Assembly (NCBI RefSeq): GCF_901709675.1
Contig: NC_051091.1
Span: forward strand, 8,156,967-8,220,966
DNA: 64,000 bases
Origin: Syngnathus acus
Lineage: Eukaryota; Chordata; Actinopteri; Syngnathiformes; Syngnathidae
Direction of reading: 5' to 3'
In this document: piece by piece, positions 21,978 to 37,670 of the stretch
Layout of the letters: each line of letters begins with the position of its first letter
Numbering within the stretch: position 1 is the stretch's first letter
Made by a program: the position numbers and the translations under genes
Notes under the pieces: model-generated
What the model was told of the DNA's origin: nothing
The model's input: the letters and a program-made list of their open reading frames with translations, nothing else
Database searches by the model: none

Positions 21978-22818
21978 ATGAGAGCGAAGGTAAATGGTTT
22001 GTTGGTCTCATTGAGAGCCCATATTGAGAAACGATTGACGCTATAGCTAGCGGAAATACTAGTGCTACTTGCCTTAACTGTTGTTTGCTAGTAATGGAGA
22101 ATCAATGAGTGTTTTAATTCCAACGTGGGCCTTACGTCCCGCGTGATAAAGGATAAAAGAATATTTGCACTAGTCTATAAAAGGCATGCAGTAGCACATG
22201 TAATGCACGTGTGGTCTAACATGAACGATTTCGTTTCTTGCAGTGGAGGAAGAAGCGCATGCGCAGGTAAGCAACTTGTCTTTGTTTTTGAATGGCACTA
22301 CTGATCTAGTAAGTCATTTAGATTTGACTTGCTAGGCAAGTGTTTGTGTAGTTAAATGTCCACAGGTCTATTTTTAAAGTGAAAATGCTTGTGTAGAGTA
22401 CGATTCTTATAATAATTTAATAATTTTAATTTAATAGTATAATTTGGAGCTGCAAAAATGACTCCTTTTGTGATTCAAATTGTATTGTCCATATTCCAAA
22501 TGTATTCATGTAATTTTTGGTTATTTGCGTACCAGCAAACTAATCACTTGTGTATTTTGGTATGTTCTAGTTATTACTGTGTTATTGAAATGTTCTAATG
22601 GAGTCTTAATTGGCAAAAATGGATGGAAACTGAAATCTCTGCAATTGTATTAAGTTTCAAATTTTAGGATTGTGAGCAGATACAATTGTGAATTTAAAGC
22701 AGCCTCATTTGTGACTTTACATTCCTTTGCTTTTATTTTGTGTCTTAAACTGCATTTTTCCCCACTCCCTCACAGGCTGAAGCGTAAAAGGAGAAAGATG
22801 AGGCAGAGGTCCAAGTAA
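21978..22818 (+). CDS. rpl41: ribosomal protein eL41 (25 aa, three coding exons)
   Basis: eL41 is the smallest and most basic ribosomal protein, a single helix bridging the two ribosomal subunits. Coding exons: 21978-21989 (ATG plus 3 codons), 22244-22266, 22776-22818, with GT-AG introns. The 78 nt encode 25 residues that begin MRAKWRKKRMRRLKR and end RMRQRSK-like (MRQRSK). Nearly every residue is Arg or Lys, as in all eukaryotes. It is too short for an ORF search. The TOP promoter and the acceptor at 21961-21962 precede it. It lies tandem to pa2g4 as on human 12q13, and an AATAAA follows at 23041. Confidence 0.97.
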
Positions 22819-23579
22819 ATCCTCATCATGCCGGCTGCAGCCTGTTGGACTTTCTTGTATGACTGAAACGGATGCATGGACCACCTCCAACTTGGTTTCT
22901 GGCAACCACATGCCTCATCCACCCACCTGTGACAGTCTACACGATGGCACTAACCTGGCACTTGACATCAGATGTGGCCACTTTGGTTCATGGACCATGA
23001 AACATCTTTTATCTGGCAACTGTCATTTGGTGTATTGAACAATAAACACTGTTCCAAACTTGAAAGTCTCTTTTTAGTTGGTCAAATGAAGATTCTACCT
23101 GAATGTGTTCAGCAATGTCATCTCCCTTCACAAAATTGAAGCCTAAACATAATGAAAACATCAGTTATGCCACAACACTTGCATTGAGCTATGAAATGAT
23201 CTGCTTTAATCTAGGTAATGCATGATTGTTGCTGTGTTGTGGAAGTCAGCAGTTAATCCAGTTTACACATTACCAAATGCAGTGAAAAGCAAGGCCATTA
23301 AATTGAAAAATAAAGCCAAAAATAAAAATACTTGTGACTCAGGGAACTCACATTTGAGTGTTATTGTGCCTTCTCAAGCTAATGTGGCTTTTTATTTTTT
23401 AAATCCTCAAGTACTGCACCAGTGCTAGTGTTTTTTCCCCTACAAGACTTTTTTTTTAACCAAACGTTCAGACATGCCGTACTGTCCCATCTCGGAAGAA
23501 GGCGCTGACGAGCCAGCGTGCTGGCGCGTCACACTCCATCAAACCGTTGAAGAAGAGTTGTCATCGTAAACATAAGGCT
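22819..23579. other. rpl41 3'UTR and crbn promoter; synteny junction
   Basis: The rpl41 3'UTR runs to the AATAAA at 23041-23046. The next 450 bases show no gene or recognised repeat. GC-richer sequence from about 23470 is the likely crbn promoter/5'UTR. This interval joins genes whose human counterparts lie on 12q13 (left) and 3p25-p26 (right). Confidence 0.6.
23041..23046 (+). terminator. rpl41 polyadenylation signal (AATAAA)
   Basis: AATAAA lies 223 bases after the rpl41 stop, with a TTTTTAGTTGGT stretch about 30 bases downstream. It is the only canonical hexamer between rpl41 and crbn that fits. Confidence 0.7.
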
Positions 23580-29366
<5,787 letters not shown>

Positions 29367-32300
29367 CGTTTCACCTCCCGCTGTGATTGTCGTGTCAAAA
29401 CTCCTGCCTGGTTGTGTTGCCTCCAAGTAATCACTACATCACATGCTGTCACCCTTGGCAGTCAACCCATCATATTAGCAGAAAGGTCATCCAACCTTCA
29501 CTTGAGCAGCATATGCTATCGGAGGGAGGCGGCTTGTTCTTTAAGCTTCTTTATATGTAGACACATAAGAGACGCGCATCCCCGTTGGTGGTGGTTTGAG
29601 CATGCCGCTCCGCCGCCAGAGCGTTTGTCCGGCTGACAGAAAAGCAGAAAATGCAAATGTCATGCTTTTGCCCTCCAGCTCTTGTCCTCCACGGGGTTTT
29701 GGAGCTTGAGCGAACAGCCTATCAGGATTCCTGAAGAAGGTGCACTTTTTGTATTATTGATGCCCGTCATCAATATCTCATTAAGTTTGCTCGAGCTCAC
29801 TGTTGATGTTTTGGAAACTCTGAAATCAAAGCGGTTGTATTTTTGTATGCAGATAAGCTGGATGATGATGATGATGGACTACAAGGCGAGTGTGCTTTGT
29901 GCTCTAATGGCAGTAATGACCCCTTTTTTAAAGGTCACAGCTAATTTGAAATAAGTGGGAGAAGAGCATTTAGCCATCATTTAGAATGTTCCGGCTTTTG
30001 AAGCATTTCCTGAACATGATGGAAAAAATGTACAGTATGTTCACGAATGAAAAAATGTGATACGACGGCGTTCTCTTGAGCTTATAAAGCTGCTCTCAAA
30101 ATGTGCTGTAAAATGCTGAGTTATGTTCATCAATGATCTTAATTAAAATTGCACACAATACAATATGCAGCCATTACTTAGAATGTCAATATTGTGTTGT
30201 TGGCAAACAGACTTTCTTTGGAGGTTTTTTTTTTTTTTTTTTTTTTTAAAAAGCATCCTCATTGTGATGGTCAAAGCTTCTAACAAAAAATAATAATAAC
30301 CGTATCAAATTAATTTCCAAACAGTGAGGGATAATTGAGCCCCCTTTTTAAAAAGTTGTTGTTTATGCACACTTGTCCTGCAAGAATTAACAATTAAAAT
30401 GACATAAAATGTCTCTCTCAACGAAGCACCCATCTGAAACTACTTAACATCGCAAAGAGTGATATCAGACGGTATTGGTAAATGAAGCGTCTGTGTTTTA
30501 CACATTTTGAGTAACTAGCTTCCAAAATAAAACACCTAATGAACGACCTGCAGATATCCGAACATCTCCTCAATCCCTAAAATGGAAAGAACTTGAATCA
30601 TTTGCTCCCTCCCTCGGTCCCCATCTGCTGTCTGTGTGGCTCTTTTGCTGCACGGCGTGTTCAACATATAGTTTATTTGTATTCCAGCAGTTTAATTTAG
30701 AGTCGAACATGCCGTCCCACGATCCATTTTGAAGCTATTTTTCCCCCCCATAGGAAATTATCAAACTGTCGCAGACATAAAATCTTTATTAGCACTGTAA
30801 TATGGAGTTGTAAATTTGCACTGTGAGGATATGTCAAGTTTTCTTAATGGAAAAAAAACAACACAAGTTTTCTAACAATGCGAATTAAGTCTTTGAGTAT
30901 TATTTCAGATCGTCTCTGTGCATTTTCTGGCACTCTTTGCATTCTTTTTCCCTTAACACACTGCTCTTTTGTTGATGTATGTGGAGAATTAGTCCTTAGA
31001 TCCTCGCTGAACTGAGCTCCCAGCCTTCATAACCTCAATAGCGTTCGGCTTTAGACCTTCCACTCCGCTCATTTGTTTTGGTTGTTTGAAAGACGGGAGG
31101 ATTAAGTGTCGTGGCTTGCAGTTGTCAGTCTGTACATTGCGCAGAGAGCAGAGTAAGTGAGGGTCTAACATTTATGTCTCTGTGTGGGAGCATTTGTAGC
31201 CAAGTGAGGTTTAGACGGAGCTGCGGACATGCAGTACATCCATATTTCTCTCGGCTTGACATCAATGCAAAGCTGTCTTGTTTGGTTTTAGTGCTCGTTT
31301 CCCTCCAGTTATAGCCTCCTGGCTCTATGAAGCAGCTTGGTGAGGTGTGTTTACTGCAGTACAAGTGATCTTATTATTTTTTTAATGCTGCCATGAGTTG
31401 ACATTTCTCATCAAATTAAATATAAATTGGCATATACTGTCAAAGTAAAGTGTTTTTAAATTAATTTATAGGTCATGTTGATGGCCAAATTCTAACTTGA
31501 AATTATTTTTTGCTGACTCGTTTTTAACCCTAACCTGGCATTTCAACAGATGTGTGTAGACTTTTTAAATTATTATACAAAAACGGACTCTAACACTATA
31601 AGGTTTATGAGAAATGTATTTGTACATCTTAGTTTCATACATTAATCATTGCTCTGTATTAAATGTATAATAAATCATGCTTAAATTTATCCTCGCCCAC
31701 CTGTCACAAGATGCAACTTGTGATAAAGTCCAACAATGAAATAGTTAAAAATGCAGCTTTTAAATTAATCGTGCTCAGGCTTGATTGTGTGTGTCTTGGA
31801 ATAAATTTATAGGACAGTGGTGCCTTGAGATATGAGTGACCCAACTTTCGAGTGTTTCAAAATACAAGTAGTTAGGTAGATTTTTTGGGGGCTGAGCTGT
31901 GAGCAAAAAAAGATACGACACTGTGGGGTGACAGTGAACACAACACACTTCAGTAAGTAAGTAATTTGGCAGATAGCAAATTTGAACTGATTACAGTTAA
32001 CTCCATAGCAGGCTCCAGGTTTAGAATCCCGCTAATTAGATTTTTGAGGGATTGTTTATCCCTCCATTTTGTTCCCGTTTATATTGGTTGTAATTCCCAT
32101 CATGACCGCTAGACGGCAGCACACTTATCTCGTGTGAGTCTAAATCTGAAAAAAAAGAAAAGAAAAAGGAAATATACCTTTAGCACAGCCTAGTTTTGGT
32201 TTAAAAAAAATGATGCACCATGATGATCCAGAATATGATTCCAATTTCTGATCATTTTACAACGAAAAGATGATTTTGGAACTGAACTCGTGTCTCAGGA

Positions 32301-32656
32301 CACCACGGTATTGGTTCTTCACTGTGCAGGTGTCTGCTGAATGTTCTCCTCGAGTGACACCATAGAAAAGGAATGGAACATGATGGTTATTGAAGACTGT
32401 TTTTCTTTCTGGCACCTCACTCGGACACAATGTCCTTGTTCTTGTGTTTGCCCTACGTCCTGCATCTGGAACACACTTCCCCATGCAGGCCACCCACTTG
32501 TGCTTGGCTGAGAGATGCCATATTTAACATATCATTTGTCAAATGATATCTTTACAGTCCAGAGAGACACCGGAGGTTTAGGCTCTTCACGGCATGCAGC
32601 AGGCGTTGACACTCCTTGCTTCTTTTCACCAGTGTTCCTCCCCTGACACGTTTTCT
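29367..32656. other. intergenic DNA between crbn and the V2-type receptor (convergent 3' ends)
   Basis: These 3.3 kb hold the 3' ends of two convergent genes. No exon of another gene is recognisable on either strand; the short ORFs have no domain. There is a T27-like run at 30221-30247 and a CTCF-like motif at 32106-32120. Possible conserved noncoding elements cannot be judged without alignment. Confidence 0.55.
32106..32120 (+). promoter_or_regulatory. CTCF-like motif between convergent crbn and V2 receptor genes
   Basis: CCGCTAGACGGCAGC fits the CTCF core well (CCGCNNGNNGGCAG). The position between two convergent genes would suit an insulator. The same GACCGCTAGA phrase recurs at about 5320 and 25427, so it may instead be repeat-derived. 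Confidence 0.35.
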
Positions 32657-34338
32657 TCATTTGTTGTTGTTGAGAGTTTTAAAACTGGTGTAGAAGGTGC
32701 TGACCAGTGTTGCCTCGTCGTGCATGGAGTCCTTGGTGAAGGAGCGCCTTTGGCACACCGGCATCAGGAGCCTTCGAGGCAGCGGACCACTGAAGAAGAG
32801 GTAGATAAGGGGGTTGGCGCAGCTGTTGAGACTGGCCAGCAACATCAGGATGGTGAACGTGGCAGCTGCAGTGAGAATAGGTCAGAATATTAGGGACGCC
32901 TGTGCAATTTAGGAGAATTGGAGCTGGATCAAAAAATGTAACTCTACAAAGATTGTGGATAATTGTAGTTATATTTGCTGTGGTCTTTACACATATACAT
33001 ACTCATATGCCTTCAGATATGAATCAATAAAACTTGTTTTGTCTTGGATGCACAAATAGGAGAAACAAGCACTACGGTGGAAGTGTCAGAAAGAATTAGT
33101 AGATCTTAGTAATAAAACGTAAAGGGAAAAAAAGAGCCTTACGGATGGAAATGGCCCTATAGTCGCTGACCCCAAAGTAATTTGATCCTCCTCACTTGCC
33201 GTACTCTAATTGTGCCCGTGTTGTGAGGGGCCCTGCTTCCATATCATTTAATGTTTTTGTGATAAACATTTCAGAATTTCAGAAGACAAAATTAGATACT
33301 CAGATAAAGTTACAAATCTAATTCAAAAAAAGATCTCTATTGCCTTTTGCACGATATAAATAAAGATGATGGCTGCAGTTCAGAGATTCATGGCTCAAAG
33401 TGCGTGTGCGGATGGTGGGGTGGGGGCACGGTCCACTAAAATGCACATTTGGTATATTTGTCTACATTTCCCCCACCGTTTTGTTTTATTTTGATGGAGC
33501 GGCACTTACATTCCTTTGGTGCATTGGGGTCCCACGCAGACCACAGCTGAACTGTGAAGAAGGGGGACCAGCACACCACATATGCCAGCACAATAACAAC
33601 GGTCATCTTGAGGGTCTTTACCCTGGCTTTAGGCATGCCGGCCGCGCCGCTGGCACGGGGGGGCAACGGGCCAGACAGGCCGCGCCGAGCCTTCCGGCGC
33701 AGATTCTGTTGGATGGCCCTGCAGATGCGCACTTGGCAGAAGATAAGTGTGATGACGGGCACCACGAAGATGACCGCGGTGGTCCACGTAATGTAGGTCT
33801 TGAGCCCCCACGGCTGGACGAAGTTGGCCCAGCAGTCGTACACACCCGGTGCCACCTCCACCCGGGAGAAGATGAACACCTGAGGCAGACTGCCCACCAG
33901 CGACACCCCCCACGCCGCGCACACGGCCGCGCTCATGCGCCGGTGCGTCCGCTGAAACTTGACCATGGGGTTGCACACCGCTTGGTACCGGTCCACCGTC
34001 ATGGCCACGATCATATAAGTAGACGAGAACATGCCCAGAACCTGCAAATACTTCACCAGGCGGCAAACCAGGTCCGGCCCGATGAACCTGTCCGTGATGT
34101 CCCACATGAGCTGCGGGCACACCTGGAAGAACGTCACCACTAAGTCGGCCAGCGCCAGGTGGAAGACGAAGACGCGCATCCGGCTCATGTGCTTGCGCTG
34201 TCGCCACAGGACCAGCAGCAGGACGCCGTTCAGGACGGCGGCGCTGGAGAAAATGATGGCCAGCAGAGTGATCTCTACCCTGGCCAGAGTCTCGTCTCTC
34301 GGATCCGCCAGCTCGCTGTCGTTGATTGCTGGTGTCAT
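32657..34338 (-). CDS. V2-type vasotocin (vasopressin) receptor, class A GPCR, 2 coding exons, 345 aa
   Basis: Receptor for vasotocin-family nonapeptides. Minus-strand exons: 34338-33510 and 32865-32657, joined through a GTAAGT donor and TGCAG acceptor; 1038 nt. Seven transmembrane segments fit. The N-terminal [24 protein letters not shown], the ECL2 motif YDCWANF and the TM6-7 region [15 protein letters not shown] follow human AVPR2 (LLARAELALLSIVF, DCWACF, VQLWAAWDPEAPLE) far better than V1 or oxytocin receptors. The intron before TM7 is shared with AVPR2 and relatives. Motifs are DRY in TM3 (human V2 has DRH) and [11 protein letters not shown] in TM7, where the family usually has NPWIY. 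The C-tail is short with Ser/Thr clusters and a single Cys. It may be one of the V2B/V2C-type receptors of fish rather than the AVPR2 orthologue, so I give no symbol. Confidence 0.9.
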
Positions 34339-34515
34339 CCTCGCCTGATGTTCAGGTGTGTGACCAAATCTTCAGCTTGCATGAAAATATTCAGAAATTA
34401 CACTGTTTTTTTTTTTTTTTTAAAGTAGCTGCAGTAAGAATTGTGTGGCTGGCTGCCTTTGCACCACTTTTCAAGTCAGAGGTGGGAGTGAGCTCAGGCT
34501 GGAATCATCAAGTGT

Positions 34516-34566
34516 CCGTGTGTGTTTGTGCGCGCGCGCCTGTGTGCGCGTGTGTGCATGCGCGCT
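34516..34566. repeat. alternating purine-pyrimidine (GT/GC) tract
   Basis: About 50 bases of GTGTGTTTGTGCGCGCGCCTGTGTGCGCGTGTGTGCATGCGCG-type sequence, upstream of the receptor start codon. Alternating GT/GC is the classical left-handed Z-DNA-forming pattern. It is also simply a compound microsatellite. Confidence 0.75.
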
Positions 34567-35014
34567 CCATTTGAAGTGACGCTGACACAAAGCGGAGGTT
34601 ATTATTATCGGCAACAACAAATTTTCCTGCTGTTTCCATATTTGATTTAGAGCTTATGATTTACGGTGAGTCCTGAAAAACATCTAAAGTAAATTTAAAT
34701 CTCAAAGTCAACTTGATATTTCAAGGTATTGCAAAGTTATAGCCAGAGACTGTGAAGATAAAAAGTCTTCACACTCTTGTTCAAATGCATAGTCATCAGC
34801 AACATCACAAATTGTTATAATTTTCACATTCTTTTTGTTAAATCAAGGTTATGAATTTATAAAGTGGGATAAAATTCAATCAAGAAATGGGGTCAAGTTG
34901 GATCATTAGAAGGACTAGCTTATTTTTTATTTTACAAAGGAATTCCCCAAATAAAATATTAATCATTGATATTTTTAGTAAACTATATTTAAAAAAAAAT
35001 CACCGTGCTTATAT

Positions 35015-35043
35015 CACGTGACGTCACCACCCAGTGGGCCAAT
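35015..35043 (+). promoter_or_regulatory. vhl promoter cluster: E-box CACGTG, overlapping CRE, CCAAT
   Basis: CACGTG (35015-35020) overlaps TGACGTCA (35019-35026), and CCAAT follows at 35039-35043, about 260-290 bases above the vhl ATG. CACGTG is bound by USF, MYC/MAX, CLOCK/BMAL and TFE-type factors and contains the ACGTG core of hypoxia response elements. Motif-based inference only. Confidence 0.5.
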
Positions 35044-35304
35044 CATATGGAAGAACAAGACAAATAGTGTCACACGACTTCTAACCGGATGTGAATCTTG
35101 TAAACATTCAAGTTGAGGCGGAAAAAGGTAGCCTTCTTTGTTTTCTTTTAAGTGTTACAGCTCAGCGGAAATACTTCAGAACAAACTTATGATTTCTGTT
35201 CCTTATAGCGTTTCGAGGCTAGTTAGTGTTTGCTAGACGCGACTGGCCGTAGTACGAAAACTAGTTAGCATTAGCGCTACGTGACGAACAGCACGTTCGC
35301 ACCG

Positions 35305-36205
35305 ATGTCTCAAGACGGAGATGCGTCCCTGCCCCCGTTTCGATCCCTGCACTCTCGCGTTCCCATGAGTCTTGTTTTCTGTAACCGCAGTCCCAGAGTG
35401 GTCCAGCCACTATGGATTGATTTCCGTGGGGAGCCACGGCCCTACAACGATTTACAGCCTAGAACGGGAAGAATAATGAACACCTACGTAGGTAAGCTAA
35501 CGTTTGGCCAAAGTGATATTGTGCGGAGTGAGATGATTGTAAAATAGATCATTTTCAGACTATCCCGCAGCTCACCTGCTGAGAGTTGTGGTTAGAAATC
35601 ACTGTTGAAATTCAACAATATTGTTGACTTGAGTTTGGGAATGTTTACCCCTCCCAGGCCACCCGTGGATGTTTAAAGATCTAGAAAGTGATGCTCTGAT
35701 GAGGGTGAACGGCAACGAAGTCTTCCTGCCTGCTCTGGCAGATGGTGGAAGTGCTGCTTTTGTAAATATTACTCTGCCAGGTAGGTTTTTACACACGCAC
35801 ACACTTGCACATGCAATCCTCAAAAGAATGATTGCTGGTGGTATTGGTGGCACAATCTTTAAAAAGTGATTCTAAGACGTCTTTCCAGACCACCAGCAAC
35901 TGCCATTCTGATTTTAAGATTTTATTTTCAGCCCATATCACCAACGTCTAAATAAGAAATACACAAACGATGACATTTCCTAGCATGTATTTAATTCCCA
36001 TGTGTACACAGTTTACAGCCTCAAGGATCGAGCCCTTCAGGTGATCCGACGCCTGGTACGGCCAGAGGACTACAGAAGTTTGGAAATAGCACGGTGCCTG
36101 ATCGAGGAGCTGGAAGACCCGCCCAGTTTGTTGAAAAGTTTACGACGCTTGAATCAACGTGTAGAGGACCATCTACTCGACAGAATGCAAGACCAGGGGG
36201 AGTGA
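35305..36205 (+). CDS. vhl: von Hippel-Lindau protein, CRL2 substrate receptor (3 exons, 167 aa)
   Basis: VHL recognises hydroxylated HIF-alpha for ubiquitination by the Elongin BC-CUL2 ligase. Exons: 35305-35491, 35658-35780, 36012-36205 (504 nt), with the three-exon structure and phases of vertebrate VHL. The protein aligns without gaps to human from residue 52 (offset 51), so it resembles the short VHL form lacking the acidic N-terminus. Kept are FCNRSPRVV, Tyr47 (human Y98, hydroxyproline pocket), His64 (H115), Trp66 (W117), NITLPVY, and Arg110 and Arg116 (R161, R167). Changed are Thr60 for Ser111 and, strikingly, Ala111 for Cys162 in the Elongin C-binding BC box (SLKDRALQ; human TLKERCLQ). 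A fish paralogue (VHL-like) is an alternative identity. The V2-type receptor lies divergently upstream. Confidence 0.9.
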
Positions 36206-37529
36206 TTGAGATGACTCTCGGACTGTAGCTCAGCAACAAGGCAAGAAGCTAAAGAGTCAACTTTTTTCATCATTGGATTGTTTGAAAGTACAACTGAACT
36301 AATCTGTTCATTTCTTCTAAGAGGAATGTGGGCTGTATGAGCTATCTTCTGTGAAGGTGCATTTTTATTGGCCCGTTCAACTGCCCGTGTCGATCACATT
36401 CGTGACAAATGAGCTGCTTCCACAGTGGGATCATCAGAAAGGTGATCCTACTGGTCCTTGGAGCAGTGGTTATGGACATTGGAAAAATGATTTTAAAATG
36501 ATTCATCATAGTTTTTTTTCCCCTTCCTTATTACTGACTGTATGCGACTGTTATCATTGGAATAAGTTCCATTTCCAACATCATGTTTGTCACACGACCC
36601 TTGTCCTCGTTTTCATCAGTGGTCCCCCGCTATGGTGTCATCAGAACACAAACATGAAAAAGCCAAAGAAAACCACAAGTAAGTCCTTTAGATATGCTCA
36701 TTTCATTTTTGGGTTCAAGTTCAGGTTACTTAAGGGTTTTTTAAATTTTATGGTTCCACTTTATTGATGTCTTTAACTGCTGAGTGGTGAACATTTAAAT
36801 GTATCACTTGAACAGATGCTATTTAGCTTGCATTATATTAAATATTACTCCTTTTTATATGTGTGTTTATTTGTCAAAGATTTGTTTCAAGTTACAATTT
36901 ATTAATGTGTGGCAATGACAGAAATGGAATTCAGTTACACTCATGTAAAGCAAATGCAGAAGTCAATATTACTATGTTGCCGACCTATTGAATGTTGATT
37001 ATAAAATGTATTTAGAATGATCATATACTGCCTCCAGAATCAACCTTTTTTACATGTTATCTCATTCCAAATTGAAATAAATATTTCATATTTCGTGGTC
37101 CAACCAGAGCCCCGACTCAGAATCTGATGTAACATCTCGGGTATTTCCACACTGTTATGTTTTTTTATCTACAATTTTTGAGGAACAAGATTCATTTAAT
37201 CCATTTTGGATTACAGCTAAAAGAGGAATTATTTCAAAAGCATTTCTACCATTACTAAGATTTGTAAGCTGTAAAAGAAGAAGAGAAGCCGCGAACACTA
37301 TTTTATGAGTTCAGAATGAACCAATCGCATTTACAAATGTCATGTTAAATTGTAGTGGTTCTAGTAGACTTTTGCTGACAACTTCCTTTCTTTCTTGTCG
37401 TGTTCAGTTGGCGCAAAACATACCTTTTGGAATTCTGGCCCAAAAAGGTCAATCTCAGATTCATTGTTTTATAACACAATTGAATGTGTTGTGTTTGGCT
37501 CCAAATCACTCCCATGTATTTTATGTTTA

Positions 37530-37670
37530 TAAAGAACAACAGCAGGGGGGGAAAATCGTTACTTTTATAGGTAGTGTGAAAGGGGCTTGTGTAAACAAAC
37601 AATTAACGACAGGGTGGTGCAGTGGGCAGCCTTCCACTGCTTTGGGAGCAGTTGAGTAAATTGCAATGCT
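37530..37670 (+). repeat. dispersed repeat copy A (pair with 41540-41680)
   Basis: The block AGTGTGAAAGGGG... GTAAACAAACAATT... GTGGTGCAGTGGGCAGCC, TTCCACTGCTTTGGGAGCAG recurs in diverged form at 41540-41680. GTGGTGCAGTGGGCAGC resembles a tRNA-type A box, so a SINE family is likely. I cannot name it. Confidence 0.6.

Larger units (their letters stand above)
34339..35304. other. divergent promoter region between the V2-type receptor and vhl
   Basis: 966 bases separate the two start codons, which point away from each other. The receptor side carries a T16 run and a TG/CG alternating tract. The vhl side has a CACGTG/CRE/CCAAT cluster and a GC-richer 5'UTR. The middle is AT-rich with no recognised gene. 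Confidence 0.65.

Noticed and set aside
33400-34143. 247-codon plus-strand ORF
   Set aside because: It is antisense to the V2-type receptor exon, which is GC-rich and so open in several frames. Its translation has no domain, whereas the minus strand gives a clear GPCR.
33629-34207. 192-codon second minus-strand ORF
   Set aside because: It lies in another frame over the same receptor exon, with no recognisable protein.
36351-36767. 138-codon ORF after vhl
   Set aside because: It lies in the vhl 3' region, with composition like the surrounding noncoding DNA, no homologue I recognise, and no splice structure.
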